Shown: piece after piece, positions 1 through 7,083 of the stretch
Layout of the letters: each line of letters starts with the position of its first letter
How positions within the stretch are numbered: the stretch's first letter is position 1
Source: JBCBSK01 sp039819185
GTDB lineage: Bacteria; Pseudomonadota; Alphaproteobacteria; Rhizobiales; Tepidamorphaceae
DNA length: 17,120 bases
Direction of reading: 5' to 3'
Assembly: GCA_039819185.1 (NCBI GenBank)
Contig: JBCBSK010000074.1
Span: 1-17,120, forward strand
The notes under the pieces: model-generated
Databases searched by the model: none
Told to the model about the DNA's origin: nothing
The model's input: the letters and a program-made list of their open reading frames with translations, nothing else
Translations under genes and position numbers: made by a program

Positions 1-897
1 CCCGGCCATGTCGTTGTGCCGACCGTCTTTTATTGGGCGCTCAGGCAGTGGCTCAAGACGGAGGCACCCTCGCATGGTCTTGAAGTCAGTTTCGTCGATC
101 AGGCCGATTCAGAGGTGATTTCGGCCGCCATCCGGCCCGGTGAGACCAAGCTCATCTGGCTTGAAACGCCGGCCAATCCGACTTGGGCGGTTGCCGATAT
201 CGAGCGCGTTGGAGAGTTGGCCCATGAGGCCGGCGCGTTGCTTGCTGTCGATTCTACCTGCGCAACGCCGGTCTTCAGCCAGCCTTTGTCGCTTGGCGCC
301 GACATCGTCATGCATTCCGCAACGAAATACCTCAATGGTCACTCGGATGTGCTCGCTGGTGTCCTCGCCTTTGCCGAAGATGGTGATGCCGCAGTTCGCG
401 CAGCCGCCATCCGCAAGAGTCATGGCGGCATTTTGGGTGGGCGTGATGCGGCCGAGCTGTTGCGCGGCCTGCGCACGTTGCATCTCAGAGTCCGCAGGCA
501 GTCCGATACCGCATTGAAGATCGCGCTGCAGTTCGCCGATCATCCCGCCGTGTCGCAGGTACTCTATCCCGGTCTGCCCTGGCACCCGGGTCATCCGATA
601 GCGCGGCGACAGATGTCGGGCGGGTTTGGCGGCATGTTGTCCCTGCGGCTGTCTGGGGGTGCTGACGCTGCGGCAGCGCTGGTGCGCGAAACACGGCTTT
701 GGAAGACCGCGACCTCGCTTGGCGGCGTTGAAAGCCTGATCGAGCATCGTGCGCCTGTTGAAGGCCCCGACACGCTCTGCCCCGACGATCTCGTACGTCT
801 GTCGACCGGCATTGAGAGCCCGGACGATCTGATTGCTGATTTGGACCAGGCGCTTGCTGCAATCAGCCACGATGTTGATGCGGAGACCGCCGCCTGA
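1..897 (+). CDS. PLP-dependent trans-sulfuration enzyme (cystathionine gamma-synthase/lyase family), 5' truncated by window edge
   Basis: The reading frame is open from base 1 (PGHVVVPTVFYWALRQW...), so the gene starts before the window; the GTG at 16 is an internal codon. 298 codons are visible. The family usually has 380-400 residues, so roughly 90 N-terminal residues are missing. The Schiff-base lysine for pyridoxal phosphate is the AAA codon at 325-327 in the motif SATKYLNGHSD, preceded by the cofactor-binding stretch ending VDSTCATP. Further on are the family's PGL and SLGGVESLIEHR motifs (the latter near 715-750), which position the substrate carboxylate. Family members interconvert cysteine, homocysteine and cystathionine, or eliminate sulfur from methionine or cysteine, in the cytoplasm. 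Sequence alone does not tell me which reaction this one performs. The stop is TGA 895-897, 20 bases before the BrkB-like gene, so co-transcription is possible. Confidence 0.9.
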   Translation, partial: PGHVVVPTVFYWALRQWLKTEAPSHGLEVSFVDQADSEVISAAIRPGETKLIWLETPANPTWAVADIERVGELAHEAGALLAVDSTCATPVFSQPLSLGADIVMHSATKYLNGHSDVLAGVLAFAEDGDAAVRAAAIRKSHGGILGGRDAAELLRGLRTLHLRVRRQSDTALKIALQFADHPAVSQVLYPGLPWHPGHPIARRQMSGGFGGMLSLRLSGGADAAAALVRETRLWKTATSLGGVESLIEHRAPVEGPDTLCPDDLVRLSTGIESPDDLIADLDQALAAISHDVDAETAA

Positions 898-917
898 TCT
901 CGGAGCGCTGACCGTCG

Positions 918-1775
918 ATGTTCCAGGCCATGCTTGCCATCTGCCGCGACGCCATCGGCCATTTCAATGGTGACGATGGCTGGGCGCTGGCAAGCCATGT
1001 CGCATTGTCGATTCTTCTGGCGATGTTCCCGTTTTTGATCTTTGTGACGGCGGTGGCAGGCTTTGCAGGCAGTCCGGAGCTCGCTGCCGAGGCAGCTCAT
1101 CTGCTGTTTGAGGCCTGGCCGCCCGAGGTCGCGGCGCCTGTTGCGCGCGAGATAGAGACATTGGTCACCGTGCCGCGGTTCGATCTTCTGACGATCGGTA
1201 TTCTGCTCGCGGTATTTCTCGCCTCAAACGGGGTGGAAGCGGTGCGTACTGCGCTAAACCGCGCCTATCGTGTCCAGGAGACACGGCCGTTCTACCTTCT
1301 GAGGTTGCAAAGCGTCACCTTCGTCGTCTTAGGCGCGATCGGGCTGATTCTGATTGCGCTTGCGGCCATCGTCGCGCCGGTGATCTGGTATATGGCGCTC
1401 GAGGAACTGCCGGCTCTATCGCAACTAACTGGAGCGTTGACCCGCTATCGGCTCGCCATCGCCGTTATCATCCTGGCAATCGGGCTCATCATGAGCCATC
1501 GTTTTCTGCCGGCCCGGCGGCAAACCTTCGGGCTGATCTGGCCCGGCGTCGTCTTCACAATCACGCTGTGGATCATCGGCGGCATTCTGTTCGGCATCTA
1601 TATCCGCGACGTCGCGAGCTACGGATCCACCTATGCCGGCCTCGCCGGCATCATGACGTCAATCGTTTTTCTTTATCTCGTCGGCGTCGTGATGATCCTG
1701 GGCGCCGAACTCAACGCCGCGATCGCACGGTTTCGCAATGGGGATCTGGCGGAGCAAGTCGAGCCCGTGACCTGA
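918..1775 (+). CDS. YihY/virulence factor BrkB family membrane protein
   Basis: 285-residue polytopic inner-membrane protein with about six hydrophobic segments, near residues 25-48, 88-105, 131-157, 178-195, 207-228 and 239-265. Family hallmarks are NRAYRV (114-119) after TM2, YGSTYAGLAGIMTSIVFLYL (235-254) in TM6, and the closing GAELNAAIARF. Members were once mislabelled ribonuclease BN; that enzyme is a different protein, and the molecular role of this family is unknown. The ATG at 918 follows the upstream gene by 20 bases. A GGAG at 902-905 lies 12 bases ahead, farther than ideal. The gene runs tail to tail into the mcd gene with only 14 bases between stops and no convincing terminator hairpin in that gap. 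Confidence 0.9.
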   Translation: MFQAMLAICRDAIGHFNGDDGWALASHVALSILLAMFPFLIFVTAVAGFAGSPELAAEAAHLLFEAWPPEVAAPVAREIETLVTVPRFDLLTIGILLAVFLASNGVEAVRTALNRAYRVQETRPFYLLRLQSVTFVVLGAIGLILIALAAIVAPVIWYMALEELPALSQLTGALTRYRLAIAVIILAIGLIMSHRFLPARRQTFGLIWPGVVFTITLWIIGGILFGIYIRDVASYGSTYAGLAGIMTSIVFLYLVGVVMILGAELNAAIARFRNGDLAEQVEPVT

Positions 1776-1789
1776 TTGACGCCTCGATC

Positions 1790-3502
1790 CTAATTCGCCC
1801 CGTCCAGCAGTCGTCGCGCGATCACCTGCGCCTGGATCTCGCCGGCGCCCTCGAAAATGTTGAGAATGCGGGCGTCGCATAGAACGCGTGATATCGGGTA
1901 CTCGAGTGCGAACCCGTTGCCGCCATGGATCTGCAGCGCGTTGTCGGCCGCGGCCCAGGCAACGCGGGCGGCCAGAAGCTTGGCCATACCGGCTTCGAGA
2001 TCGCAGCGCCGCTCCTGGTCTTTCTCGCGGGCCGAGAAGTATGTCAGCTGCCGGGCGATCATGATCTCCGCTGCCATCATCGCGAGCTTGTCGGACACGC
2101 GCGGGAAATCGGCGATCGGTCGGCCGAACTGAACGCGTTCCACCGCATATTTCAGCCCGAGATCGAGCGCTGACTGGGCTACGCCGACGGCGCGGGCAGC
2201 GGTCTGGATGCGGGCGGATTCAAAGGTCTGCATCAACTGTTTGAAGCCCTGGCCTTCCTCGCCGCCGAGCAAGTTGTCCACCGGCACCTCGAAACCGTCG
2301 AAGGAAATGTCGTACTCCTTCATCCCGCGATAGCCGAGGACTTCGATCTCGCCGCCGGTCATCCCCTCCGCCGGGAAGGGATCGGCGTCACTGCCGCGCG
2401 GTTTCTCGGCCAGGAACATCGACAGGCCGCGATAGCCGCTTTCGTCAGGATTGGTTCGCGCCAGAAGCGTCATGACATCGGCGCGAACGGGATGGGTGAT
2501 CCACGTCTTCTGGCCGGTGATCTTATAGGTGTCACCGTCACGCTCGGCACGCGTCTTTAGGCTGCCGAGGTCGGACCCGGTGTTGGGTTCGGTGAAGACC
2601 GCTGTCGGCAGGATCTCGCCAGACGCGATCTTGGGCAGCCAATGGGCTTTTTGCTCCTCGGTGCCACCACAGAGGATCAGTTCGGCGGCGATTTCCGACC
2701 GCGTGCCAAGCGACCCAACGCCGATATAGGCGCGGCTTAGTTCCTCGGAGACGACGCACATGGACTCTTTGCCAAGCCCCATGCCGCCGAAATCCTCCGG
2801 GATCGTCAGGCCAAAGACGCCAAGCTCTGCCATCTGAGACAGGATCTCGAGCGGAATGTAGTCGTTCTTCAGGTGCCACTCGTGGGCATGCGGCGTGACT
2901 TCCGCCTCGGCAAAACGGCGCATTTCGGCGCGGATCTGTTCATAGGTTTCGTCGAGGCCAGGATCGCCAATCTCGGCGTGACCGGACTCAGACCGCATCA
3001 ATTCGACGAGTCGCGCGCGCGTGTCAGTCGTGTTGCCGGTCAGGATCAGCGGTTCGGCCGTAGCGCGAAAAGTGTCCATCTCGGCGTCGCTCAGGCCGAG
3101 ATCCATGGGTCGGACAATTTCCCCTTGGCTCATCGGGATGCCGCCGAGGATCTGGGCGGCATATTCGCCGGCACCGACCCTGACAACGAGATTCTCGACT
3201 TCGCCGAAGCGCCCCTCCGCCTGCATGCGCTCAGTGTAGTTGGCAAGTTCGCGCAGGCTCATCCGATAGGTCGCGAGCCAGGCCAGTCCATGGGCTGCGC
3301 GCTGATGTCGGTCTACGAGACTGCCTGAAACGCGGCCGTCCTTGACCACCAGATCGGCGACATGGGTGCGGGCTGTGGCATACAACACGTCGGCGGCATC
3401 GGCCGTCTCGGCCAAAAGACTCTGGAGCGGCAGGTCCTGGGCGCTCGGTAGCGTCTCGGCGAGGCTCATCGTTGGTGTCCCTAAGCTTTTCATCTCAGTC
3501 AT
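1790..3502 (-). CDS. mcd: Acyl-CoA dehydrogenase with N-terminal extension, probable (2S)-methylsuccinyl-CoA dehydrogenase
   Basis: 570 codons from the ATG at 3502. Residues 1 to about 170 are an extension absent from ordinary 380-residue acyl-CoA dehydrogenases. The rest is a complete flavin dehydrogenase: N-terminal helical domain about 185-300, beta domain with AVFTEPNTGSD, and C-terminal helical domain with QIHGGNGFALEYPISRVLCD. The catalytic base is present as E551 in IFEGAGEIQ, the MCAD-type position. Length and architecture match Mcd of the ethylmalonyl-CoA pathway, which oxidises (2S)-methylsuccinyl-CoA to mesaconyl-CoA and passes electrons to electron-transferring flavoprotein. Another extended acyl-CoA dehydrogenase remains possible. 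Three in-frame ATGs compete (3502, 3493, 3469). The one at 3469 (MSLAETLPS) has AGGGA eight bases upstream and would give 559 residues; I rate it at least as likely as 3502. The upstream gap is rich in inverted repeats. Confidence 0.8.
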   Translation of the reverse strand: MTEMKSLGTPTMSLAETLPSAQDLPLQSLLAETADAADVLYATARTHVADLVVKDGRVSGSLVDRHQRAAHGLAWLATYRMSLRELANYTERMQAEGRFGEVENLVVRVGAGEYAAQILGGIPMSQGEIVRPMDLGLSDAEMDTFRATAEPLILTGNTTDTRARLVELMRSESGHAEIGDPGLDETYEQIRAEMRRFAEAEVTPHAHEWHLKNDYIPLEILSQMAELGVFGLTIPEDFGGMGLGKESMCVVSEELSRAYIGVGSLGTRSEIAAELILCGGTEEQKAHWLPKIASGEILPTAVFTEPNTGSDLGSLKTRAERDGDTYKITGQKTWITHPVRADVMTLLARTNPDESGYRGLSMFLAEKPRGSDADPFPAEGMTGGEIEVLGYRGMKEYDISFDGFEVPVDNLLGGEEGQGFKQLMQTFESARIQTAARAVGVAQSALDLGLKYAVERVQFGRPIADFPRVSDKLAMMAAEIMIARQLTYFSAREKDQERRCDLEAGMAKLLAARVAWAAADNALQIHGGNGFALEYPISRVLCDARILNIFEGAGEIQAQVIARRLLDGAN

Positions 3503-3515
3503 GGCACGTCACGCG

Positions 3516-3534
3516 CACACTACCGCGCAGTGTG
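3516..3534 (-). promoter_or_regulatory. Operator-like inverted repeat in mcd promoter region
   Basis: CACACT and AGTGTG arms of 6 bases are separated by ACCGCGC (plus-strand reading), 14-32 bases upstream of the 3502 ATG. The repeat lies across the possible -35/-10 spacer and -10 element described separately, a position typical of repressor operators. That a regulator binds here is inference; a 6-base repeat also arises by chance. Confidence 0.3.
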
Positions 3535-3544
3535 TGCACCGCAA
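3517..3544 (-). promoter_or_regulatory. Possible sigma-70-type promoter for mcd
   Basis: On the minus strand TTGCGG (3544-3539) is followed after 16 bases by TAGTGT (3522-3517), a 4/6 match to each consensus. Transcription would begin near 3510. That leaves almost no leader before the 3502 ATG but about 40 bases before the 3469 ATG, which has a Shine-Dalgarno. The match is weak in GC-rich DNA and the call is tentative. Confidence 0.2.
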
Positions 3545-3549
3545 TAGGG

Positions 3550-3579
3550 CAGATCGTCCGACCATGGTCGGGTGATCTG
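3550..3579. promoter_or_regulatory. 30-base near-perfect palindrome between priA and mcd
   Basis: CAGATC-GT-CCGACC-AT-GGTCGG-GT-GATCTG. The inner 14 bases (CCGACCATGGTCGG) are a perfect palindrome and the outer arms CAGATC/GATCTG are exact complements. The two intervening bases on each side pair as G-U if transcribed, so RNA would form a continuous stem of about 13 pairs. It sits between the priA stop (3660) and the possible mcd promoter. No U-run follows on the minus strand (CCCTATTGC follows), so it is not a standard intrinsic terminator. A dimeric regulator's binding site upstream of the mcd -35, or a priA transcript 3'-end hairpin, are the two readings I consider. Confidence 0.55.
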
Positions 3580-3592
3580 GGCGCCGAAACAA

Positions 3593-3609
3593 TCCCAGCG
3601 AAAGTGGGA
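3593..3609. repeat. Short hairpin resembling alphaproteobacterial REP-type palindromes
   Basis: TCCCA-GCGAAAG-TGGGA: 5-base arms around a GCGAAAG loop. Palindromes of the form TCCC(A/G)...CGAAAG...GGGA are scattered in intergenic DNA of many alphaproteobacteria, which is why I flag this one. Only one copy is in the window, so the repeat status cannot be shown here. Confidence 0.3.
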
Positions 3610-3612
3610 ACC

Positions 3613-3629
3613 GTTCGGGCAAGCCGAAC
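3613..3629. repeat. Hairpin downstream of priA
   Basis: GTTCGG-GCAAG-CCGAAC, perfect 6-base arms and a 5-base loop, about 30 bases past the priA stop in the direction of priA transcription. A third GTTCGG follows at 3633-3638. No U-run follows on the minus strand. It could mark the end of the priA message, but this is not demonstrable. Confidence 0.35.
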
Positions 3630-3659
3630 CGCGTTCGGAATTGCGACAAAACAATCGGA

Positions 3660-5825
3660 TCAAAGAAAGCTCTGTGGATCGATATCGATCTGAACGCGCA
3701 CGCCGCCGCGCTCCTTAGGTGCGACGTCTAGCCAGGCGCGAATGTAGGCCGGAAGATCGAAGCTCCGGTCCGCTTTGACCAGAAGCCGGTAGCGGAAGCG
3801 GCCACGGATCAGGACCATTGGCGCTTCGACCGGCCCGAGAATACGGGCCCGGTCGGTTGCCGGCGCGGCGCGCACCATCGCCCGGGCATGGGCCTCGGTT
3901 GTTGTTTTGTCGCGCGCCGAGACGATCAGGCCCGCGAGCCGCGCAAAGGGCGGCATGCCGGCTTCCTCACGCGCTGCCATCTCGCGTGCATAGAAGGCAT
4001 CACGATCGCGGGCGACAAGCGCCTGCAGCACTGGGTGCGATGGCTGGTAGGTCTGCATCAACGCGCGCGCGCCAGATCGTTCGCGGCCGGCCCGGCCGAT
4101 GACCTGTTCGAGAAGCTGGAACGCGCGTTCGCCAGAGCGCGGGTCGACCGACGCCAGCCCCGCATCGGCATCGACGACACCGATCAGCGTCATCAGCGGG
4201 AAATGATGGCCCTTGGCGGCCAATTGTGTGCCGATGACGATGTCGGCCTCGCCTTTGGCAATGAGGGACAGGCGTTCGCGCATCACGCGGACGCCGGGGA
4301 TGAGATCGCTCGACAGAATGGTGATCCGCGCATCGGGAAACCGCTCGGCGGTTTCTTCGGCGATGCGTTCGATGCCGGGGCCGCAGGGCACGAGGCTGTC
4401 TTCGGCGTCGCAGTTTGGACACCTCGGTGGGATCGGTTGCGTCACGCCGCAATGGTGGCAGAGAAGGACCCGGCGGAACCGGTGTTCGACGAGCCAAGCC
4501 GAGCAATTGGCGCACTCAAAGCGAAAGCCGCAAGCTCGGCACAGGGTCAGGGGCGCATAGCCGCGGCGATTGAGGAACAACAGCGATTGTTCCCCCTTCT
4601 CCAGCGTCTCACCGACCGCTGCGACCAGTGGGTCAGACAGAAACCGTTGCGGCTCGGGCGGAGTCTGCGTCAGATCGACAAGGTCGATGTCGGGTAGCGC
4701 ATGGCCGCCATGGCGCTCGGGCAAGCGCAAATGCCGATAGCGCGCACGTTCGGCATTGGCCCAGCTTTCGACCGACGGGGTTGCCGATGACAAGATGACG
4801 GGCACGCCCTCGATATGCCCGCGCAGTACCGCCATGTCGCGCGCCTGATAGGGCACGCGTTCGTCTTGCTTGTAAGCCTGGTCATGCTCTTCATCGACGA
4901 TGATCACGCCAAGCGAGCTGAACGGCAGGAAGAGCGCCGAGCGTGCGCCGGCGACGACCTGTACCGTACCCTCTGAAACCCCGCGCCAGATAGCTGCCCG
5001 CCGTTTGGCGCCGACATCGGAATGCCATTCCGCGGGGCGGGCGCTGAACCGGGCTTCGAAACGCTTCAGGAAGGCTTCCGTCAGAGCGATCTCGGGCAGC
5101 AGGATCAGGGCTTGCCGGCCCGCATGGAGGGCGTCGGCAATGGCCTCGAAGTAAACCTCGGTCTTGCCTGAGCCGGTGACACCGTCGAGCAGTGCGACCG
5201 CGTGACCGTCGGCAACACGAGGCAGGCCGGTGACGGCGTCTTGCTGGTTGGGATTGAGGTTGGGCTGCCCATGGTCCGGATCGGGCGGATGGACGATCGG
5301 CGGCGGTGGGGTTGCGACATAGTCGAGCGCACCCTGATCGACGAGGCCGTTGATGACGGCCAGCGAGACGCTGGCCTCGTCTGCCAACAGACGACGCGTG
5401 CGGGCAAACCCGTCTGATGTTAGCGCGAGCACCCGCTCGCGAGACGGCGTCATCCGCTCCGGCACAACGCCGGTCGCGCGCAAGGCCATCACGGGGTCTG
5501 CCGGCGCCAGCGCATCCTCAGACCTGAGCACCGCATTCAGCACCAGGCCGCGCGGGCTGACGTAATAATCGGCAATCCACTCGACGAAGCGGATCATCTC
5601 CGGGGTCAGCGGCGGACAGCCATGAACGCGCTCGATGTCCTTTAGTTTGGCCGGATCGATCGCATCCGCTTCACCCGGCCACACTGCGCCGAGCACCGTC
5701 CGGTTGCCGAGTGGCACCGAGACGATGGTTCCTGGCTCAAGGTACCGGCCGTCTTCCAGGCGGTAGGTGTAGGCCGTCTCCACCGCCACGGCGCATTGTA
5801 CGAGGATGAGGGTTAAGCGCGCCAT
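3660..5825 (-). CDS. priA: Primosomal protein N' (replication restart helicase PriA)
   Basis: 721 residues, close to the 732 of E. coli PriA. This 3'-to-5' DNA helicase recognises stalled forks and starts primosome reassembly for replication restart. The N-terminal 3'-DNA-binding domain spans about 1-105 and a winged-helix segment follows to about 175. Walker A is GVTGSGKTE with K221, Walker B is DEEH at 311-314, and motif III is SSATP. The zinc region has all eight cysteines as four CxxC pairs (C429/432, C438/441, C456/459, C469/472). Helicase motifs V and VI are GTQLAAKGHHFP and QVIGRAGR. The ATG at 5825 has GGAGG four bases upstream (5830-5834), which fixes the start. It diverges from the transaldolase gene across 124 bases. 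Nothing is missing or odd. Confidence 0.97.
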   Translation of the reverse strand: MARLTLILVQCAVAVETAYTYRLEDGRYLEPGTIVSVPLGNRTVLGAVWPGEADAIDPAKLKDIERVHGCPPLTPEMIRFVEWIADYYVSPRGLVLNAVLRSEDALAPADPVMALRATGVVPERMTPSRERVLALTSDGFARTRRLLADEASVSLAVINGLVDQGALDYVATPPPPIVHPPDPDHGQPNLNPNQQDAVTGLPRVADGHAVALLDGVTGSGKTEVYFEAIADALHAGRQALILLPEIALTEAFLKRFEARFSARPAEWHSDVGAKRRAAIWRGVSEGTVQVVAGARSALFLPFSSLGVIIVDEEHDQAYKQDERVPYQARDMAVLRGHIEGVPVILSSATPSVESWANAERARYRHLRLPERHGGHALPDIDLVDLTQTPPEPQRFLSDPLVAAVGETLEKGEQSLLFLNRRGYAPLTLCRACGFRFECANCSAWLVEHRFRRVLLCHHCGVTQPIPPRCPNCDAEDSLVPCGPGIERIAEETAERFPDARITILSSDLIPGVRVMRERLSLIAKGEADIVIGTQLAAKGHHFPLMTLIGVVDADAGLASVDPRSGERAFQLLEQVIGRAGRERSGARALMQTYQPSHPVLQALVARDRDAFYAREMAAREEAGMPPFARLAGLIVSARDKTTTEAHARAMVRAAPATDRARILGPVEAPMVLIRGRFRYRLLVKADRSFDLPAYIRAWLDVAPKERGGVRVQIDIDPQSFL

Positions 5826-5949
5826 CAGGCCTCCGGGAATCAGAGCAGACCGTAGGCCGATGTCTTATGCGACGGAAAGACTTTGATCTTCTGTCAGCCT
5901 ATGGGAAGAGATGGCTGCATCAGCCAAGCGATCATCCGGAGCGCACGCA
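5826..5949. promoter_or_regulatory. Divergent intergenic region, priA / transaldolase
   Basis: 124 bases between two divergent starts, so it should contain the promoters of both. Ribosome binding sites are clear: GGAGG at 5830-5834 for priA on the minus strand and GGAG at 5938-5941, eight bases before the transaldolase ATG, on the plus strand. I could not find a -35/-10 pair convincing enough to place either promoter. Confidence 0.5.
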
Positions 5950-6603
5950 ATGAAGTTCTTCGTCGATACCGCCGATACGGCAGAGATCAGCGATTTGGCC
6001 GAAACCGGTCTCCTCGACGGGGTGACGACCAACCCGTCCCTGATCGCCAAATCAGGGCGCGACTTCATCGAGGTCGTGAGCGAGATCACGCGGATCGTTG
6101 ACGGCCCGGTTAGCGCCGAAGTGACCGCGACCAATGTCGATCAGATGCTGGATGAAGGCCGAAAGCTGGCCGAAATCGCCGACAACATCGCGGTGAAGGT
6201 GCCTTTGACCTGGGACGGGCTGAAGGCCTGCCGGGCATTGAGCCAAGCCGGCACGATGGTCAACGTCACGCTGTGCTTTAACGCCAACCAGGCGCTTCTC
6301 GCTGCCAAAGCCGGCGCAAGCTTCATCTCGCCCTTTATCGGCCGACTCGACGATATCGGCCTCGACGGCATGGAATTGATCCGCGAAATCCGCGTGATCT
6401 ACGACAATTACGGCTTCTCGACCGAGATTCTGGCCGCCTCGATCCGTACGCCGAACCATGTCAAGGAGTCGGCCCTTGCCGGTGCCGATGTCGCGACCGT
6501 CCCGCCGGCGGTGCTCAAGGGGCTCAGCGCCCATCCGCTGACGGACAAAGGCCTGGCGGCGTTCCTCGCCGATTGGGGCAAGACCGGCCAGTCGATTCTC
6601 TGA
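5950..6603 (+). CDS. tal: Transaldolase, short TalC-type
   Basis: 217 residues, the usual length of the short bacterial TalC/FSA subfamily, which forms a TIM barrel. It transfers a dihydroxyacetone unit between sedoheptulose-7-phosphate and glyceraldehyde-3-phosphate in the non-oxidative pentose phosphate pathway. The Schiff-base lysine is K83 in NIAVKVPLTWDG; D6 (FVDTAD) and the TTNPSLIAK loop are present. At the two positions that separate transaldolases from fructose-6-phosphate aldolases, this protein has E57 (SAEV; Gln in FSA) and F129 (SPFIGR; Tyr131 in E. coli FSA), both transaldolase-like. The ATG at 5950 follows GGAG by eight bases and matches the family start MKFFVDTA; the upstream in-frame ATG at 5911 would add 13 unsupported residues. 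It is followed seven bases later by the VOC gene. Confidence 0.92.
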   Translation: MKFFVDTADTAEISDLAETGLLDGVTTNPSLIAKSGRDFIEVVSEITRIVDGPVSAEVTATNVDQMLDEGRKLAEIADNIAVKVPLTWDGLKACRALSQAGTMVNVTLCFNANQALLAAKAGASFISPFIGRLDDIGLDGMELIREIRVIYDNYGFSTEILAASIRTPNHVKESALAGADVATVPPAVLKGLSAHPLTDKGLAAFLADWGKTGQSIL

Positions 6604-6610
6604 GACCCAG

Positions 6611-7078
6611 ATGACCGGCGGCGCTCCCGATCATCCGGCCCGGATGATCGCGCATCTGTCCATTGGTGTGCGTGATCTCGACGCGGCGGTGCGATTCTAC
6701 AACGCTGTTTTCGCACCCCTTGGCTATGTGTCCTACGGCATCGTGGACGGTGACCCTCCGCATCACCCGTTCCGCTCCTGCGGCTTTGGTCCGCCAGGTG
6801 GAGACCCGTGGGCGATTGGGGATGCAACGCCGTTCTGGCTCGAGGAGCGCCCCGATGCCGCGCCTCCGACCAACGGAGCCCATGTCTGTTTTTCTGCCCC
6901 GACGCGCGATCAGGTGCATGCTTTTCATGCGGCGGGACTTCAACATGGCGCGACGGATGACGGTGCGCCGGGCCCGCGCCCGCATTATGGCGAAGGCTAC
7001 TATGCAGCCTTCTTGATCGATCCCGAAGGTTGGAAGATCGAAGCAGTGACCTATCACGCTGATCGAAGCGGCTCTTAA
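6611..7078 (+). CDS. VOC (glyoxalase/bleomycin resistance/dioxygenase) superfamily protein
   Basis: 155 residues, a single VOC domain of two beta-alpha-beta-beta-beta modules. It opens with MIAHLSIGVRDLDAAVRFYNAVFAP and closes with FLIDPEGWKIEAVTYH, both typical of small VOC proteins. Likely metal ligands visible are H15, H91 (GAHVCF) and E144 (KIEAV). Members dimerise and act as lyases, dioxygenases or drug-binding proteins; nothing here identifies the substrate. The start at 6611 follows the transaldolase stop by seven bases; M12 at 6644 is an alternative and neither has a strong Shine-Dalgarno. The spacing suggests it is translated from the transaldolase-xerC transcript. Confidence 0.85.
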   Translation: MTGGAPDHPARMIAHLSIGVRDLDAAVRFYNAVFAPLGYVSYGIVDGDPPHHPFRSCGFGPPGGDPWAIGDATPFWLEERPDAAPPTNGAHVCFSAPTRDQVHAFHAAGLQHGATDDGAPGPRPHYGEGYYAAFLIDPEGWKIEAVTYHADRSGS

Positions 7079-7083
7079 CCTCG

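Noticed and set aside
918..1775. Annotation as ribonuclease BN
   Set aside because: The YihY/BrkB family was mislabelled so in the past; the protein is polytopic with no nuclease motif.
3888..4697. 269-codon plus-strand ORF opposite priA
   Set aside because: It is the shadow of priA, which has every helicase motif and all eight zinc cysteines.
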